Part shown: one piece after another, positions 38,301-46,507 of the stretch
Layout: each line of letters opens with the position of its first letter
Numbering within the stretch: position 1 is the stretch's first letter
DNA from: Micromonospora sp. NBC_01699
GTDB taxonomy: Bacteria > Actinomycetota > Actinomycetes > Mycobacteriales > Micromonosporaceae
DNA: 64,000 bases
NCBI RefSeq assembly: GCF_036250065.1
Contig: NZ_CP109199.1
Location: forward strand, 5,022,001 to 5,086,000
Direction: 5' to 3'
The notes under the pieces: model-generated
The model's database searches: none
Told to the model about the DNA's origin: nothing
What the model saw: only the letters and a program-made list of their open reading frames with translations
Translations under genes and position numbers: made by a program

Positions 38301-38721
38301 TCGGGTACAAGATCAGCGCCTTGATCCCGGTCACGCCCTCCAGCCGGGCCCGGCGCACATGATCCAGGATGGGGTAGAGGAACGCCTCGGTCTTGCCCGA
38401 TCCGGTGCCGGTGGTGACCAGTGTCGCCTGGGGGCGTCGACCGCCCAGGGAGGTCAGCCGGGCGAACGCGGCGGCCTGATGACCGTACGGGTCCGGGCCC
38501 GCGTACCAGTCGAGGTGCTGCCGCCAGCCCTCCTCCGCCGGACGGAACGGCAACCGCAGGCGCACGTACGGGCCCTTGAACATGCCGGTGACCGGATCGG
38601 ACAGGAACGTGTCGAGGCCGTCGCGGGCGTCCGCGTCGGTCAGCGCAAACGTTGTCGTCAGATAATCGACGAGGCTGTCCCGGACGTTGGCCGCCTGGAC
38701 GGTGGGCAGCAGCTCGGTCAC
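32344..38721 (-). CDS. Giant DEAD/DEAH helicase with DUF1998 (DrmA/B- or DruE-like), nuclease-like C-terminus
   Basis: 2125 aa from GTG 38721; the GTG overlaps the methyltransferase TGA (GTGA). SF2 helicase: motif I TTGTGSGKTEAF near 107, motif II VLDEFHTYDGA near 234, helicase-C ATPTLEMGIDIGDLS and motif VI QRVGRAGR near 1096. There are several zinc-like Cys sets: CRFCG, CPSC, CDTC near 976, CPACG/CPRCG near 1390-1410, CSGCG near 1520. The DUF1998 cluster CECRHEERLACHRC lies near 1660. After it, residues about 1740-1850 (RPDFLLESND, VAVFTDGHAFHA, AEKRQILRDTG) look like a Vsr/DUF559-type PD-(D/E)XK fold. DISARM splits helicase and DUF1998 into DrmA and DrmB; Druantia DruE is a single giant protein of similar size. 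Expected to act on foreign DNA with the methyltransferase and SNF2 partners. Confidence 0.9.
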   Translation of the reverse strand: MTELLPTVQAANVRDSLVDYLTTTFALTDADARDGLDTFLSDPVTGMFKGPYVRLRLPFRPAEEGWRQHLDWYAGPDPYGHQAAAFARLTSLGGRRPQATLVTTGTGSGKTEAFLYPILDHVRRARLEGVTGIKALILYPMNALANDQAGRLAGLLTGHPELASITAALYTGEKGKPRTMVTSHGLITDRGVIRDTAPDILLTNYKMLDQLLLRHEDQSLWRQSATSLRYLVLDEFHTYDGAQGTDVAMLLRRLGLALKSHWRDDDPALTEAAWSRPLGLITPVATSATLGDKGDPGAMLDFAETVFGEPFPADAVVTESRKDLAEWVGDAEAVVAEAGFVVAAAFRADEVRAAVETLGADPDGAALARTILGLLWSGDRDQLTAAGPDLLLALAKAHPLVQELTYETADAVSVDDLVRRIAGQADRRTSRLAAGGFDTDWAQAITAVVAALGHIRAVVGRDALAVDVHLWVRELTRIDRAADTTARFRWGDDGPPVAGGDTEDIRPSFPAIYCRFCGRSGWGVALAPVGTGLAVDDETIRRNHATREGRFRALLYAPAEANASYDGAAHPDGLAWFSVRGRELLTAAPSDDDPDLRDGWILPVLTSAGRDADEHARDDTCPSCAQPDGIRFLGSAIATLLSVSLSTLFGSAALDVREKKALVFTDSVQDAAHRAGFVEARSHTLTLRAALNAAIAPGTLTLDALVEDAIQRTGEDDFHRYRLLGPDCVDRESFIPFWTSKTLRGVPARVMSRVRKRLALDVVLEFGMNSRTGRTLELTGAATVEVEAGPPTRMAAAARAVLTGFAVQGPLGADAAEPADETLVRWVRGVLDRMRAQGAIDHPWFTTFRQEDGNRWSIWGGRPRGDGMPAFPNTRPAPSYPRVGGSANPVRDSDLDAVTSAQSWYARWTSRALSVSPADGGRLTRLLLDRLARDGVLTTVTSQSGATVYAIPPSGVVVAPARLDDLTAKRHLLACDTCRALVPGSRTTVDQLDGAPCMLVRCHGRLTREALADNFYRRLYASPDMRRIVAREHTSLLDDATRLSYEDGFKKSSTEPQAPNVLVATPTLEMGIDIGDLSTVLLSSLPRTVASYLQRVGRAGRLTGNALNLAYLTGRGDQLPKLGDPLSVINGEVRPPATYLSAEEILRRQFTACLIDDMARDQRHTHPTSAQKAIGSSDPDSFLGELIAVAETGGAAAVRRFTDTFGSLPASTVDALTDWVSPAAGAGTSLFAGHVHAASRRWQQTVETLRRRQTEINKVLPELEAKAGSPAVTDDDKRALRSAKTTRKLIGGQLGHLRGEYWISVLEEHGLLPNYTLLDDTVTLAVGISWTNPDSGEFESDSAQFQRGSAQAIREFAPGATFYARGWEIAVDAIDLGIDGESIRPWVFCPACGYAADIAATGQEQQIAKCPRCGSTGIADTGQRLDVVELSHVSAEVRRDEVKISDRRDQRDRIPFQLITAADIDPAGIAAKWFAENTGLGCTYLRSMDLRWLNVGVPGHGTSRIISADERTGALFRVCSGCGKLDTDTGRNRPHEHRAWCPYRKAAVENTTAVALSRTLRTQGLLLRLPYAVTLGDDFAVPSLAAAVLLGLREQIGGHPDHLRVEHVVDPTLSDGIDNHDALLLHDVVPGGTGYLADLAAPDRLRDLLTRAWRRVHDCECRHEERLACHRCLLPFTLPAALRRTSRAAAERHLAHLLGLGEDADTADGPPWTLVETPPQDNPESHLEQRFRKLIARRLKAIGAATIEVPKPWGNALRFTLPGDQRQWTLTPQVNVENSRPDFLLESNDTSVPAVAVFTDGHAFHAVASRNRLADDAEKRQILRDTGRIVLAVTAADIAAAEQETPTVPAWFSEATVTKLIKQAPFQAAPSAYEGLRAGPISWLLAWVSAPRPADLGIVARAVPMFLVDGRSRRTYGDGISLSAVGRAALLAEELPSGERTLLVRQFGALAVVVEPTKTAVHAALVLDDREQALDAAHADAWRLWLQLSNAMSLRDWPTVITTVSRVGSPATAAATPEPVASDGLPDGMDESWASAYESAAPGVERDLIRLLAIHGGLDAPLIGVEGPQGIPMDICWPRLRIAVDLYDMPDEDRTDLSSAGWQVVQPDPDAVVAALTGTNDRGEH

Positions 38722-41700
38722 GAACGCTCCCGCAGGCGCTGTGCGAAGACCGCGTACGCCTCCCGCATGTCCGCCTCCCGATCCAGGGTGACAAACGGCA
38801 GCTCATAGGTGTAGGTGTTGCCGGCCTGGTTGGTGGCGGTGCGCTCCTCGGCGGTGATCCGGTCGCCCTTCCTGCGCCAGACGGTGAGCACCGAGTTGGG
38901 CACGAGCCGGCCGTTAGCGTCGTAGAAGTAGACGTTGCGGTCGTAGCCGCGCAGCACGGCAAACTGGGTTCGATAGATCGAACACAACTCGTCAGGGGTC
39001 AAGCCGAGCGCCAGCGCAACCAGTGCATCGATCTCCACCAGCGCCTGGCGCCGATCCGCAGCGATCCGCAACGGTGTCCCCGGCGTCCAATCCTGCCCGA
39101 CCTGCTCCAACGGCACCCGCAGTTCGTAGTCGAGTCCGCCGGCCCATGAATCATCGCGAAAGTCGTCCGAATAGCAAGCCCGCCAAAGCTCCGCGTAGGC
39201 GTCCGTGACTGCGTTCAGTCGCAGCGCACGCAAGAGCAGATAATCGTCGAGAGGTTGTCGTCCACCCCGAACCATCCGAGCCACCGCGCCCGCACGGATC
39301 GTCGACTTGGGCGCAGCCCTCGTCGAGAAATCCGTGATCAGCGATGAAAGGTATCCACACACAATGGCAAGGTCGGACGGCTCGCCGTCAGGCATTCCCA
39401 TCGAAAAGACGCCGTCAACGTGAGCGGCACCAGGGGGAATCAACCCAGGGATGAAGGTGCGCTCGCCCTGATTGGCTGCCATCGTGCGCCAGGCGATGCG
39501 GTAGTGGTCGCGGGCGGGGTCAGGGTGGTCCTCGTCGCCCCAGTCCGTGTAGGCGCAGTCGTAGTCGTAGCGGTCGCCTTGGCGTTTGTAGGCGGTGGCC
39601 GGGATCGCGTCGGCCGCCAGCGCCTCGAAGTCCGTCACCGACCAGTCCTGGTTGTTGCGCAGCGACTCGTTCGGCTCCTTGTAGAGCGGCGTCGACACGA
39701 ACAGGTGCGGCCCCTGAAGGATCACGTCATCCCAGGAGCCCGGCACGCCCCACTCCGACTCAAAATACCCCTTGGTCCGGTCGTTCTTCTCGTGCCAACC
39801 GGCCGAGAAGCGCAGGCCGAGGTCACCGATTCGCCCGACGCGGGAGAGCTTTTCCAGGACCGCCGCGCTGGACTGGTTCACCGCGTATACCATCCGGGTC
39901 TGCCGGATCGGTACGTCGTCGGTCTCCATGGTGGCGTGCCAGGCGCGCAGCGTGCCATCGGTCACCGTGGTGATCCGCGAGCGATGCGGGCGTACGTCCC
40001 AGCGGCCCTCGTCGTCCTTGAGTCCGGGTTCCGGCCCGGATCCGTCGTGCACCAGGGACCGCACCGCCGTGTCGGGGTGATAGAGCCAACTCGCCTGCGT
40101 GAAGCCCGGCCGGCCCTGCCGTGATCCGTGCACCGTGACGCCAAAAAATTTGCTGTCCTTGATCTCAAAAAGAATGAGCGCGTTGACGAAATGCCAGTGG
40201 CGGCGGAGGCGCAGGTACAACTCCGAGCGGAGAAGGCCCGCGCTTTCGTCGGTGAAGTGCGAGTTCAGGTGAATCATGCCGATGGTGCCGCGGGCCGACC
40301 CGTGCCGCCACATCACCTCCATGAAGCAGCGGTACAGGTCCGGCTGAAGGCCCTGCAGGTGCGGATACTGCCCGACCGAGCCGACGAACGCCGCGATCGA
40401 CAGCACCTCCGCCGTGCCCTCGACGACCACTTCGGTCATGCCCGGCAGCGCCAGGGTCGCCGCCCGTTTAATGGCGACCTGCGCCTGGGTCGGCTTCAGC
40501 GCCAACTGCCACCACGGATCACCCTCGGCCAGCAGGGCGTCGACGTCGGAGCGGGGCCGGACCCACGGTGGGTTACCGACCTGGAGGTCGAAGCCGCCGC
40601 GGGCGAACACGGTAGCGAAATCCAACTGCCAATGGAAGAAGCCCTGCCGCTGGGCAATACGCTCACACACCACCAGCCACGGGTGCTCGCACAGCACCGT
40701 CTCGATGGGCTTAGCGCCGGCAAAGCCGATCTCCACTCGTTCGGCCTCGTTGAGTTCGTCCCAGCTCATCCCGGCGCTCAGGGTCAGCCCAGACGCCTTG
40801 CGTTTGCGTAGCTCCGGGTTGCGGCCCAGCAGCGCCTGCAACCCGGCGACCCACTCCGCGACACTCGGCGGAGCAATCATTGTGCCGTCCACGGTGGCGG
40901 ATTCGTCGGTGAGCGGCCAAAACCAGAGCGCCGTCCACGCGTCCATTGCGCGGCGCAGCCGCCGGTAGGCGCCTGCCTCGTCGGCGAGCGCCGCCTCAAT
41001 TTCCTCGCGCTGCACCGCCCCGCCGGCGGGCAGCTCACCCGCCTCCCACACCGGGATGCGCCGGCGGATCTGCTGCTCGGCAAGGTCCAGGCGGCGGTAG
41101 GCGATCTGCCACAGCGACTCCACCCGATGCGCCAGTTCGGCGTACGCGTCGACAATTTGCTTGGTGGGTTTGGTCTTCGTGCTTCCCCGCCAGGTCCTGA
41201 GCTTCCTCACGGCATCGGGGGCGAGCGCGGAAGCCTCCTTGACGTCGGCGGCCGAGCCCCAGCCGTCGGCGGGCAGCAGGAAGTGGTGGATGCCGTCGGT
41301 GGCGACCCGCCCGGTGGCCATGTCGTCGACCAACGAGGTCAACGGCATCTCGTTCGGCACCGCGCCCAGCCATGACTTGTCGACGACCTGGCTGCGGTGA
41401 TAGACGGCCCGGCGGGCACCGATCAGCGAATTCCCTCGCCGCAGGTGCAGGCCGAACCAGGGCGCCGACAGGCCCTGCACCATCGTGTCCAGCCACAGGG
41501 TGATCTCGGCGAGTTCGACGGCGGCGGCGTTCAGGTCTACGCCGTAGACGTTGTGCAGAGCGAGGTAGGCCTTCACCTCCTGCAGGCGTTTCGGGTAGTC
41601 GTCCGGGTCGATGCGTTTGCCCTCGGCGGCCAGTTCCTCCTGGCGGCGCTTCAGGTACTGCTCGGCGAGCTGCCGCACCGCCTCGATGGCGAACGCTCCC

Positions 41701-43436
41701 GAGCCGAGCGCTGGTTCGCAGATCGTCATGCCCAGGATGTCGACAGCGGGTGTGCGTTCGCTGTTCTGGTCGAGCAGCTCCTCCAGGGCCTGCCCGACGG
41801 TGAACCTCGTCAGCATCTCGGGGGTGTAGTAGGACGCCGACTGCTGGCGTTCCCGACCGGACAGCCGGAACACAAACGAGCCCTGCGGGTGCAGCACCGG
41901 CCGCAGCTCGCCGGTCACCGGGTCGGCCAGCTTCACGAAGTCGGCGGCGGCGATGCCACCCGCGCGGTCCACCGGCACCACCCAGGAGCCCTTGCTGCCG
42001 TCACCATCCTTGGCGACCTCGTACAGGTCCGTCTCGGCGAAGAAGCCGGTGTACGACATCAGCCCCTCGTAGACCGCGCCGAGCTGGTTGATGCCCAGTT
42101 CCGCGTACGAGATGAAGCCTCTGTCCCTGCCCCGCCGTTCCTTGCTCAGCAGCAGGTGGGTGAGGACCTCCTGCAGGGCGGCGTTGCCGATGCCGACCGC
42201 GTCGATGTGCGCGGTGGCGCTGGAACGGAACAGGTCGGCGCGCAGCGGGTTGAACGTGAGCCCCGGCGCGGACAACGCTTCCTCGTCGGCTGGTTCAACG
42301 ACCTGGTGACCCCGGTCGACCAGCCGGAACAACACGCCCAGCGACTCGTAGAGGTGGGTTCCCGTCCGGGCGCGCGGGGTGGCCAGTTCGACCTGGACGA
42401 GTTCACGCAGCCGGTCCAGGCTGTAGCCCTGGTCGTATTCGGGGGCGCCGACGGGCAGCACGCCCAGCTCGGGCGACGCCTCCGCGTACAACAGGAAGAG
42501 GATGCGGTAGAGGAACCGCAGCGCCTGCTTGGCCAGCGGCTGAGCCTCCGCTGCGGGCAGCGGGTCGAGGCCCCGGGCGCGGCGGCGGGCGACGACCTCG
42601 TTGGCGATGATCTCGATGGAGAGGCGTACGCCCTCGCGGAGGTCCTTGGATACGCCGACGGTGTGTTTGATCGACTCGTCAAGGACGCCGCTCCACCACA
42701 GGTTGCCGTCGGCGTCCGGGGCGATCGACGCGGCGGACAGGCAGGTCAGGGCGCGGTCGATCTCGCCGCCGCGTCTGGTGTCGTTGCGTTCGCAGATCAG
42801 TTGCAGGTCGACGGCGAGGTAGCGGCCCTCGGCCCAGCGTTCCCGTTCGGCCAGCACCGCCCACCGGCCGGCCAGGATGAGGGCCAGGTCGGGGGCATCG
42901 TCCTCGACGAACAGGGCGGAGGTCAGCCGCGCGGCTGAGGTGAGTTCGTCGCCGTCGTCGTCCAGGCGCACCGGCGCGGCCAGCGTTCGGCCGTCCTTGG
43001 CGAGGACGTCCTCGACTGCGGCGACCGGCTGGGCGAGCACGACGACAAGCGGTGACCGTTCGGTGATACCGGGCGCCGAGACGCGCAGGATTGGCCCGTC
43101 CTCGCCGAGGACCAGACCGTGCTCACGCAGTTCCAGGATGCCGACGATGCGCTGGTGGATCGACGCGACCGCGGCGGCGGTGGTCTGTGGGTCGGTGGCG
43201 CCGAGGTCGGACTCGACATCGGTCAGCTCGCTGAGCTTGGCGAGGTCGGCTTCCAGCTCCTGCCGGGCGTCGGTGAACCGGCTACGCGGGGTGGGCCGGC
43301 GCTCGTCGGCCTCCGCGTCCCACGTCTTACGGCGCTCCAGCACCCGGGCGCGGAACGACTCCTTCGTCGCGTCGGTCGTGAAGTAGTGCTCGGAGATCCA
43401 GCCCTCACCGACCAGGATCGCGTCGGACGCGCTCAT
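38718..43436 (-). CDS. Large gamma-class N6-adenine DNA methyltransferase (DrmMI-like, Eco57I type)
   Basis: 1572 aa from ATG 43436, which overlaps the stop of a 20-codon ORF. The N-terminal 450 residues are helical without a clear nuclease motif. The methyltransferase core has SAM-binding motif I EPALGSGAFAIEA near 577 and catalytic motif IV VGNPPW near 953, in the order typical of Eco57I/type IIG and BREX/DISARM methylases. The C-terminal part, with KNDRTKGYFESEWG and a target-recognition-like region, runs to the DUF1998 gene. In DISARM class 1, DrmMI marks host DNA so that the helicase/nuclease complex spares it. I infer the same here. No endonuclease domain is seen inside the protein, in contrast to type IIG enzymes. 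Confidence 0.9.
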   Translation of the reverse strand: MSASDAILVGEGWISEHYFTTDATKESFRARVLERRKTWDAEADERRPTPRSRFTDARQELEADLAKLSELTDVESDLGATDPQTTAAAVASIHQRIVGILELREHGLVLGEDGPILRVSAPGITERSPLVVVLAQPVAAVEDVLAKDGRTLAAPVRLDDDGDELTSAARLTSALFVEDDAPDLALILAGRWAVLAERERWAEGRYLAVDLQLICERNDTRRGGEIDRALTCLSAASIAPDADGNLWWSGVLDESIKHTVGVSKDLREGVRLSIEIIANEVVARRRARGLDPLPAAEAQPLAKQALRFLYRILFLLYAEASPELGVLPVGAPEYDQGYSLDRLRELVQVELATPRARTGTHLYESLGVLFRLVDRGHQVVEPADEEALSAPGLTFNPLRADLFRSSATAHIDAVGIGNAALQEVLTHLLLSKERRGRDRGFISYAELGINQLGAVYEGLMSYTGFFAETDLYEVAKDGDGSKGSWVVPVDRAGGIAAADFVKLADPVTGELRPVLHPQGSFVFRLSGRERQQSASYYTPEMLTRFTVGQALEELLDQNSERTPAVDILGMTICEPALGSGAFAIEAVRQLAEQYLKRRQEELAAEGKRIDPDDYPKRLQEVKAYLALHNVYGVDLNAAAVELAEITLWLDTMVQGLSAPWFGLHLRRGNSLIGARRAVYHRSQVVDKSWLGAVPNEMPLTSLVDDMATGRVATDGIHHFLLPADGWGSAADVKEASALAPDAVRKLRTWRGSTKTKPTKQIVDAYAELAHRVESLWQIAYRRLDLAEQQIRRRIPVWEAGELPAGGAVQREEIEAALADEAGAYRRLRRAMDAWTALWFWPLTDESATVDGTMIAPPSVAEWVAGLQALLGRNPELRKRKASGLTLSAGMSWDELNEAERVEIGFAGAKPIETVLCEHPWLVVCERIAQRQGFFHWQLDFATVFARGGFDLQVGNPPWVRPRSDVDALLAEGDPWWQLALKPTQAQVAIKRAATLALPGMTEVVVEGTAEVLSIAAFVGSVGQYPHLQGLQPDLYRCFMEVMWRHGSARGTIGMIHLNSHFTDESAGLLRSELYLRLRRHWHFVNALILFEIKDSKFFGVTVHGSRQGRPGFTQASWLYHPDTAVRSLVHDGSGPEPGLKDDEGRWDVRPHRSRITTVTDGTLRAWHATMETDDVPIRQTRMVYAVNQSSAAVLEKLSRVGRIGDLGLRFSAGWHEKNDRTKGYFESEWGVPGSWDDVILQGPHLFVSTPLYKEPNESLRNNQDWSVTDFEALAADAIPATAYKRQGDRYDYDCAYTDWGDEDHPDPARDHYRIAWRTMAANQGERTFIPGLIPPGAAHVDGVFSMGMPDGEPSDLAIVCGYLSSLITDFSTRAAPKSTIRAGAVARMVRGGRQPLDDYLLLRALRLNAVTDAYAELWRACYSDDFRDDSWAGGLDYELRVPLEQVGQDWTPGTPLRIAADRRQALVEIDALVALALGLTPDELCSIYRTQFAVLRGYDRNVYFYDANGRLVPNSVLTVWRRKGDRITAEERTATNQAGNTYTYELPFVTLDREADMREAYAVFAQRLRERS

Positions 43437-43495
43437 GCGGTGCCTACCTTTCGCATGCGCTCGTGGCCCTCGCTGCGCTCGGTGCACTCGCTCAT
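43433..43495 (-). CDS. 20-codon bridging ORF between SNF2 and methyltransferase genes
   Basis: ATG at 43495 overlaps the SNF2 TGA (ATGA) and its own TGA at 43433-43435 overlaps the methyltransferase ATG (ATGA again). The peptide is MSECTERSEGHERMRKVGTA. A 14-nt direct repeat, CGCTCATGCGGTGC, occurs at 43430-43443 and 43489-43502, one copy over each junction, so the segment looks like a 59-nt duplication inserted into what was a direct ATGA overlap. It contains AAAGG, which could serve as the methyltransferase ribosome site. Whether the peptide itself matters is unknown; a coupling relay is the simplest role. Confidence 0.55.
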   Translation of the reverse strand: MSECTERSEGHERMRKVGTA

Positions 43496-46359
43496 GCGGT
43501 GCTCCCGGTCTTTGGTACGACGACCAGCAGCGGGCGGACCAGTTGCCGGTCCGGGTTCATGTCGGCGACCAGCTTCTGCTCCTGCCCGATACTGACCCGG
43601 CGTTGCTTCAGATCGCGGCGCTGAATCAGCTTGTCCGCCTCGTCCTGCCACTGGGCGAGCCGATGCGACCACTGCTCGACCCGATGCGCGACGTCCTTCT
43701 CGGCCGCCGCGAACAGGTCGCGCATCTGCGCGCGGGCGTGCTGCACGGCCGGGGCGATGAACCGGCCGAGCGACTCGGCGTCCGGCACCGGACCGGGGTT
43801 GGCTCGCGCGGCGTCGAAGCCCAGCGCGGCCAGTGCCTCGGCTGCCGACGAGTGCGGGGTAACCGGGGCGAACGACAGGGTGTCGGGCGCCGGAAACTCG
43901 ACGGTGAGCCACGCCGCCGAGACGACCTGCCCGCGCCGGTTGGTGAGCGTGCCCAGCAGTAGCACAGTCGGGTCGTCGACGTTGCCGCGGACCGCGAACA
44001 CCTGGTTACGACCCAGCCCGGCCAAGGCCCGGTCCGAGGCCCAGTCCAGTACCGGGTGCAGCGGGCTCAGGTAGTGCGCGTCCGGCCAACTGGACTCGGT
44101 GTCGTCGCGCAGCGCCTGCTCTAGCCGGTCCTTGCCCCGGGGCAGAGTGGTGGCCAGGACGAGCTTGTCGGTGACCCTCCGGTCGGCGAGATAGCTCTGC
44201 GGCAGGAGATCGAGGCGTTGCACCAGGTCGGGTGGCGGGGTCAGTTCGGCGGTACCGAAGGCGGGGTCGCGGCGCCAGGCGACACCGTTGTTGCTCAGCG
44301 GCCCGGTCGGGTCGACGAAGGCGGCGTGCAGCGCCTCTTCGAGGTAAGAGACGTCGTCGGGGTAGAGCCCTGACCCGGCGGTCCCGGTCGTCTCGGGCAG
44401 CGGCTCTTCGTCGGCGTCGTCGGCGTCGACGATGCCGAAGAACATCGCCGACAGGTCGTCACCGGCCAGCACCTCGTCCGGGGTGCGCACCACATCGTCC
44501 AGGTCACGCTGCCCGGCTAGGACGGCGCGGATGGCGGCCTCCTCGCCCTTCACGTCGTACTGGCCCATCAGTGAGGCCACATCGCCGAGCGCGCGGTGTG
44601 CCTCGTTCTCCTTGCCGACCAGCTTTGCCAGGATGCGGATGTCGCCGGCGAACCGGCCGCCGTTTGGCTCCAGCAGCAGGGCGGTGATTCGGGGCGGGTG
44701 CTGCTGGCCGTACCGGTCGATGCGGCCGTTGCGCTGCTCGATGCGGATCAGGCTCCACGGAATGTCGTAGTGGATCAGCTCGTGGCACTGGGCGTGCAGG
44801 TTGACCCCTTCGGAGGCGACGTCGCCGGTGACCAGGACACGGACCGGGGCGTGTTCCTGCTTGAAGGCGTCGACAATGCGCTGCTGCTCGTCGTCGGGCA
44901 GGCCGCCGTGCATGATCGCGACGGCCTCGGCGGGCACTCCGAGGTCGGCCGGCAGGTGTTTGTGCAGCCAGGTGAGCGTGGCAACGCGTTCGGCGAACAC
45001 CACCGCCCGCATCGGCGAGCCGGATGCGACGCCGACCTCCCGGAGCCGCTGGACCAGCCGGGCGTACTTGGCCGAGCCCGCCGCCAGCGTCGCCGTGTTC
45101 AGGCCGGCCAGCCGTTCCAGGGCCGCACGTTCAATATTCGCGACGGCGTCGTGCGTGAGACGACTCAGACGCTGCCGAACGGTCTCGGCCAGCGCGACCG
45201 GCGACGACAGGAATGCCTTGGCCAGCGTCCACGGGAACAGCGACGCGTTCTGCCCGGAATAGGGGGTGCGCTTGTCCGGCGGCCACAACCACACGTCCTC
45301 GAGCTCGCGGGCGACCGCGTTTTCCGCCGGGCTCGCGGGCACCAGTACGTTCTCCGGTTCCTGCCGTTCCGCCCAGTCGGCGCCGACAACGCCCGCTACC
45401 TCGTCGCTGTGCCGGTGGCGGCGGATCACCAACCGTTCGATCTCGGCGGCCACCAGTTCGCCCCCGGGCGGAATCGCGGACGGGTCGAGCAGCCGAACCA
45501 GCTCGGCGAAGGACTCCTTGCGGCCGTTGTGCGGGGTCGCCGACGCCAGGATCAGCGTCTCGGTATTGCGGGACAGCGTGCGGGCCAGCCTGTTGTTCTG
45601 CGTGGACGCGTTGGCCAGATTGTGCGATTCGTCGATCACGACCGCGTCCCAACGCTGCTTCTTCAGGCTGGCCGCGTAGCGCTCCGACTTCAGCGTGTCG
45701 ATTGAGATGATCGCCCGCCGGAAGTACGTGAACGGGTTACGGTTCGCCGGGAGCTTCTGCCGGACCCGTTGAATACCGGCCGAGTCGAGACGGACGAACG
45801 GCAACGCGAATCGCGACCACAATTCCTGCTGCATCTGTTCGAGCACGTGGCGGGGCGTCACGATGAGGATCCGCTCACCTCGGCCACGGCGCACCAACTC
45901 CGACAGGATCATACCGATTTCCAGGGTCTTGCCGAGCCCGACCGCGTCGGCCAGCAGGATCCGGGGACGTAGGTTTTCCGGGTCCAGTGCCTTGCGCACG
46001 GCGGTCTGCTGGTAGCTCAACGGTGTGGCCAGGGCCTGCGTGGCGACGGTGAGTGAGCGATCGGCGAGCGGAACGGCGGTCTTGCGGTAGGTGGACTCAA
46101 GCCAGAGGCGGGCCTTGCGGTAGCGCGGGCTGTCATCCGCCACGACGCTCGCGGCTGCCGGGTCGAGCGGTGCGATGCGGTCGAGGGAGGCATAAAAGCT
46201 GGCCGTAACGTCACGGACCAGTTCACCCAGACCGCGGACGTGCACGAGGAGCCCGTCCGCGGTTTCCTCTGCGGTCTGCACCAGCCACTCCTCGTCCCGA
46301 ATGACCACCACCGACCCTGGCGCCAAGTCAGGTGCCGACTCGGTACGGACGTTGCTCAT
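43492..46359 (-). CDS. SNF2/RapA-family helicase (DrmD-like)
   Basis: 955 aa from ATG 46359 (MSNVRTES), chosen over GTG three codons upstream because GGGAAAGG is then about 11 nt away rather than touching. Motifs: I LADAVGLGKTLE near 140, Ia VTPRHVLEQ, II VVIDESHN near 243 (DESH), III ASATPHNG, V GDVASEGVNLHAQC, VI QRNGRIDRYGQ near 545. The C-terminal 350 residues include a helical tail (KDVAHRVEQWSHRLAQWQDE). It matches the size and features of DISARM DrmD. Expected to be an ATP-driven DNA translocase in the same complex as the methyltransferase and the DUF1998 helicase. Confidence 0.9.
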   Translation of the reverse strand: MSNVRTESAPDLAPGSVVVIRDEEWLVQTAEETADGLLVHVRGLGELVRDVTASFYASLDRIAPLDPAAASVVADDSPRYRKARLWLESTYRKTAVPLADRSLTVATQALATPLSYQQTAVRKALDPENLRPRILLADAVGLGKTLEIGMILSELVRRGRGERILIVTPRHVLEQMQQELWSRFALPFVRLDSAGIQRVRQKLPANRNPFTYFRRAIISIDTLKSERYAASLKKQRWDAVVIDESHNLANASTQNNRLARTLSRNTETLILASATPHNGRKESFAELVRLLDPSAIPPGGELVAAEIERLVIRRHRHSDEVAGVVGADWAERQEPENVLVPASPAENAVARELEDVWLWPPDKRTPYSGQNASLFPWTLAKAFLSSPVALAETVRQRLSRLTHDAVANIERAALERLAGLNTATLAAGSAKYARLVQRLREVGVASGSPMRAVVFAERVATLTWLHKHLPADLGVPAEAVAIMHGGLPDDEQQRIVDAFKQEHAPVRVLVTGDVASEGVNLHAQCHELIHYDIPWSLIRIEQRNGRIDRYGQQHPPRITALLLEPNGGRFAGDIRILAKLVGKENEAHRALGDVASLMGQYDVKGEEAAIRAVLAGQRDLDDVVRTPDEVLAGDDLSAMFFGIVDADDADEEPLPETTGTAGSGLYPDDVSYLEEALHAAFVDPTGPLSNNGVAWRRDPAFGTAELTPPPDLVQRLDLLPQSYLADRRVTDKLVLATTLPRGKDRLEQALRDDTESSWPDAHYLSPLHPVLDWASDRALAGLGRNQVFAVRGNVDDPTVLLLGTLTNRRGQVVSAAWLTVEFPAPDTLSFAPVTPHSSAAEALAALGFDAARANPGPVPDAESLGRFIAPAVQHARAQMRDLFAAAEKDVAHRVEQWSHRLAQWQDEADKLIQRRDLKQRRVSIGQEQKLVADMNPDRQLVRPLLVVVPKTGSTA

Positions 46360-46507
46360 GGTCGTCACACCTTTCCCGTCGAGCCGCAGCGGCGCGGTAG
46401 ATCCTATGTGGATCAGAGACGGCAGGAGACCCCTCGCCCGGCCATCCAGGGTGGACCGGCAGCTGTCCTGCCCCCACGAGTGGCGGAATCACCGCAGGCA
46501 GGGCTAC

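Noticed and set aside
41397-42938. 513-codon plus-strand frame
   Set aside because: Antisense to the methyltransferase; no motif or ribosome site.
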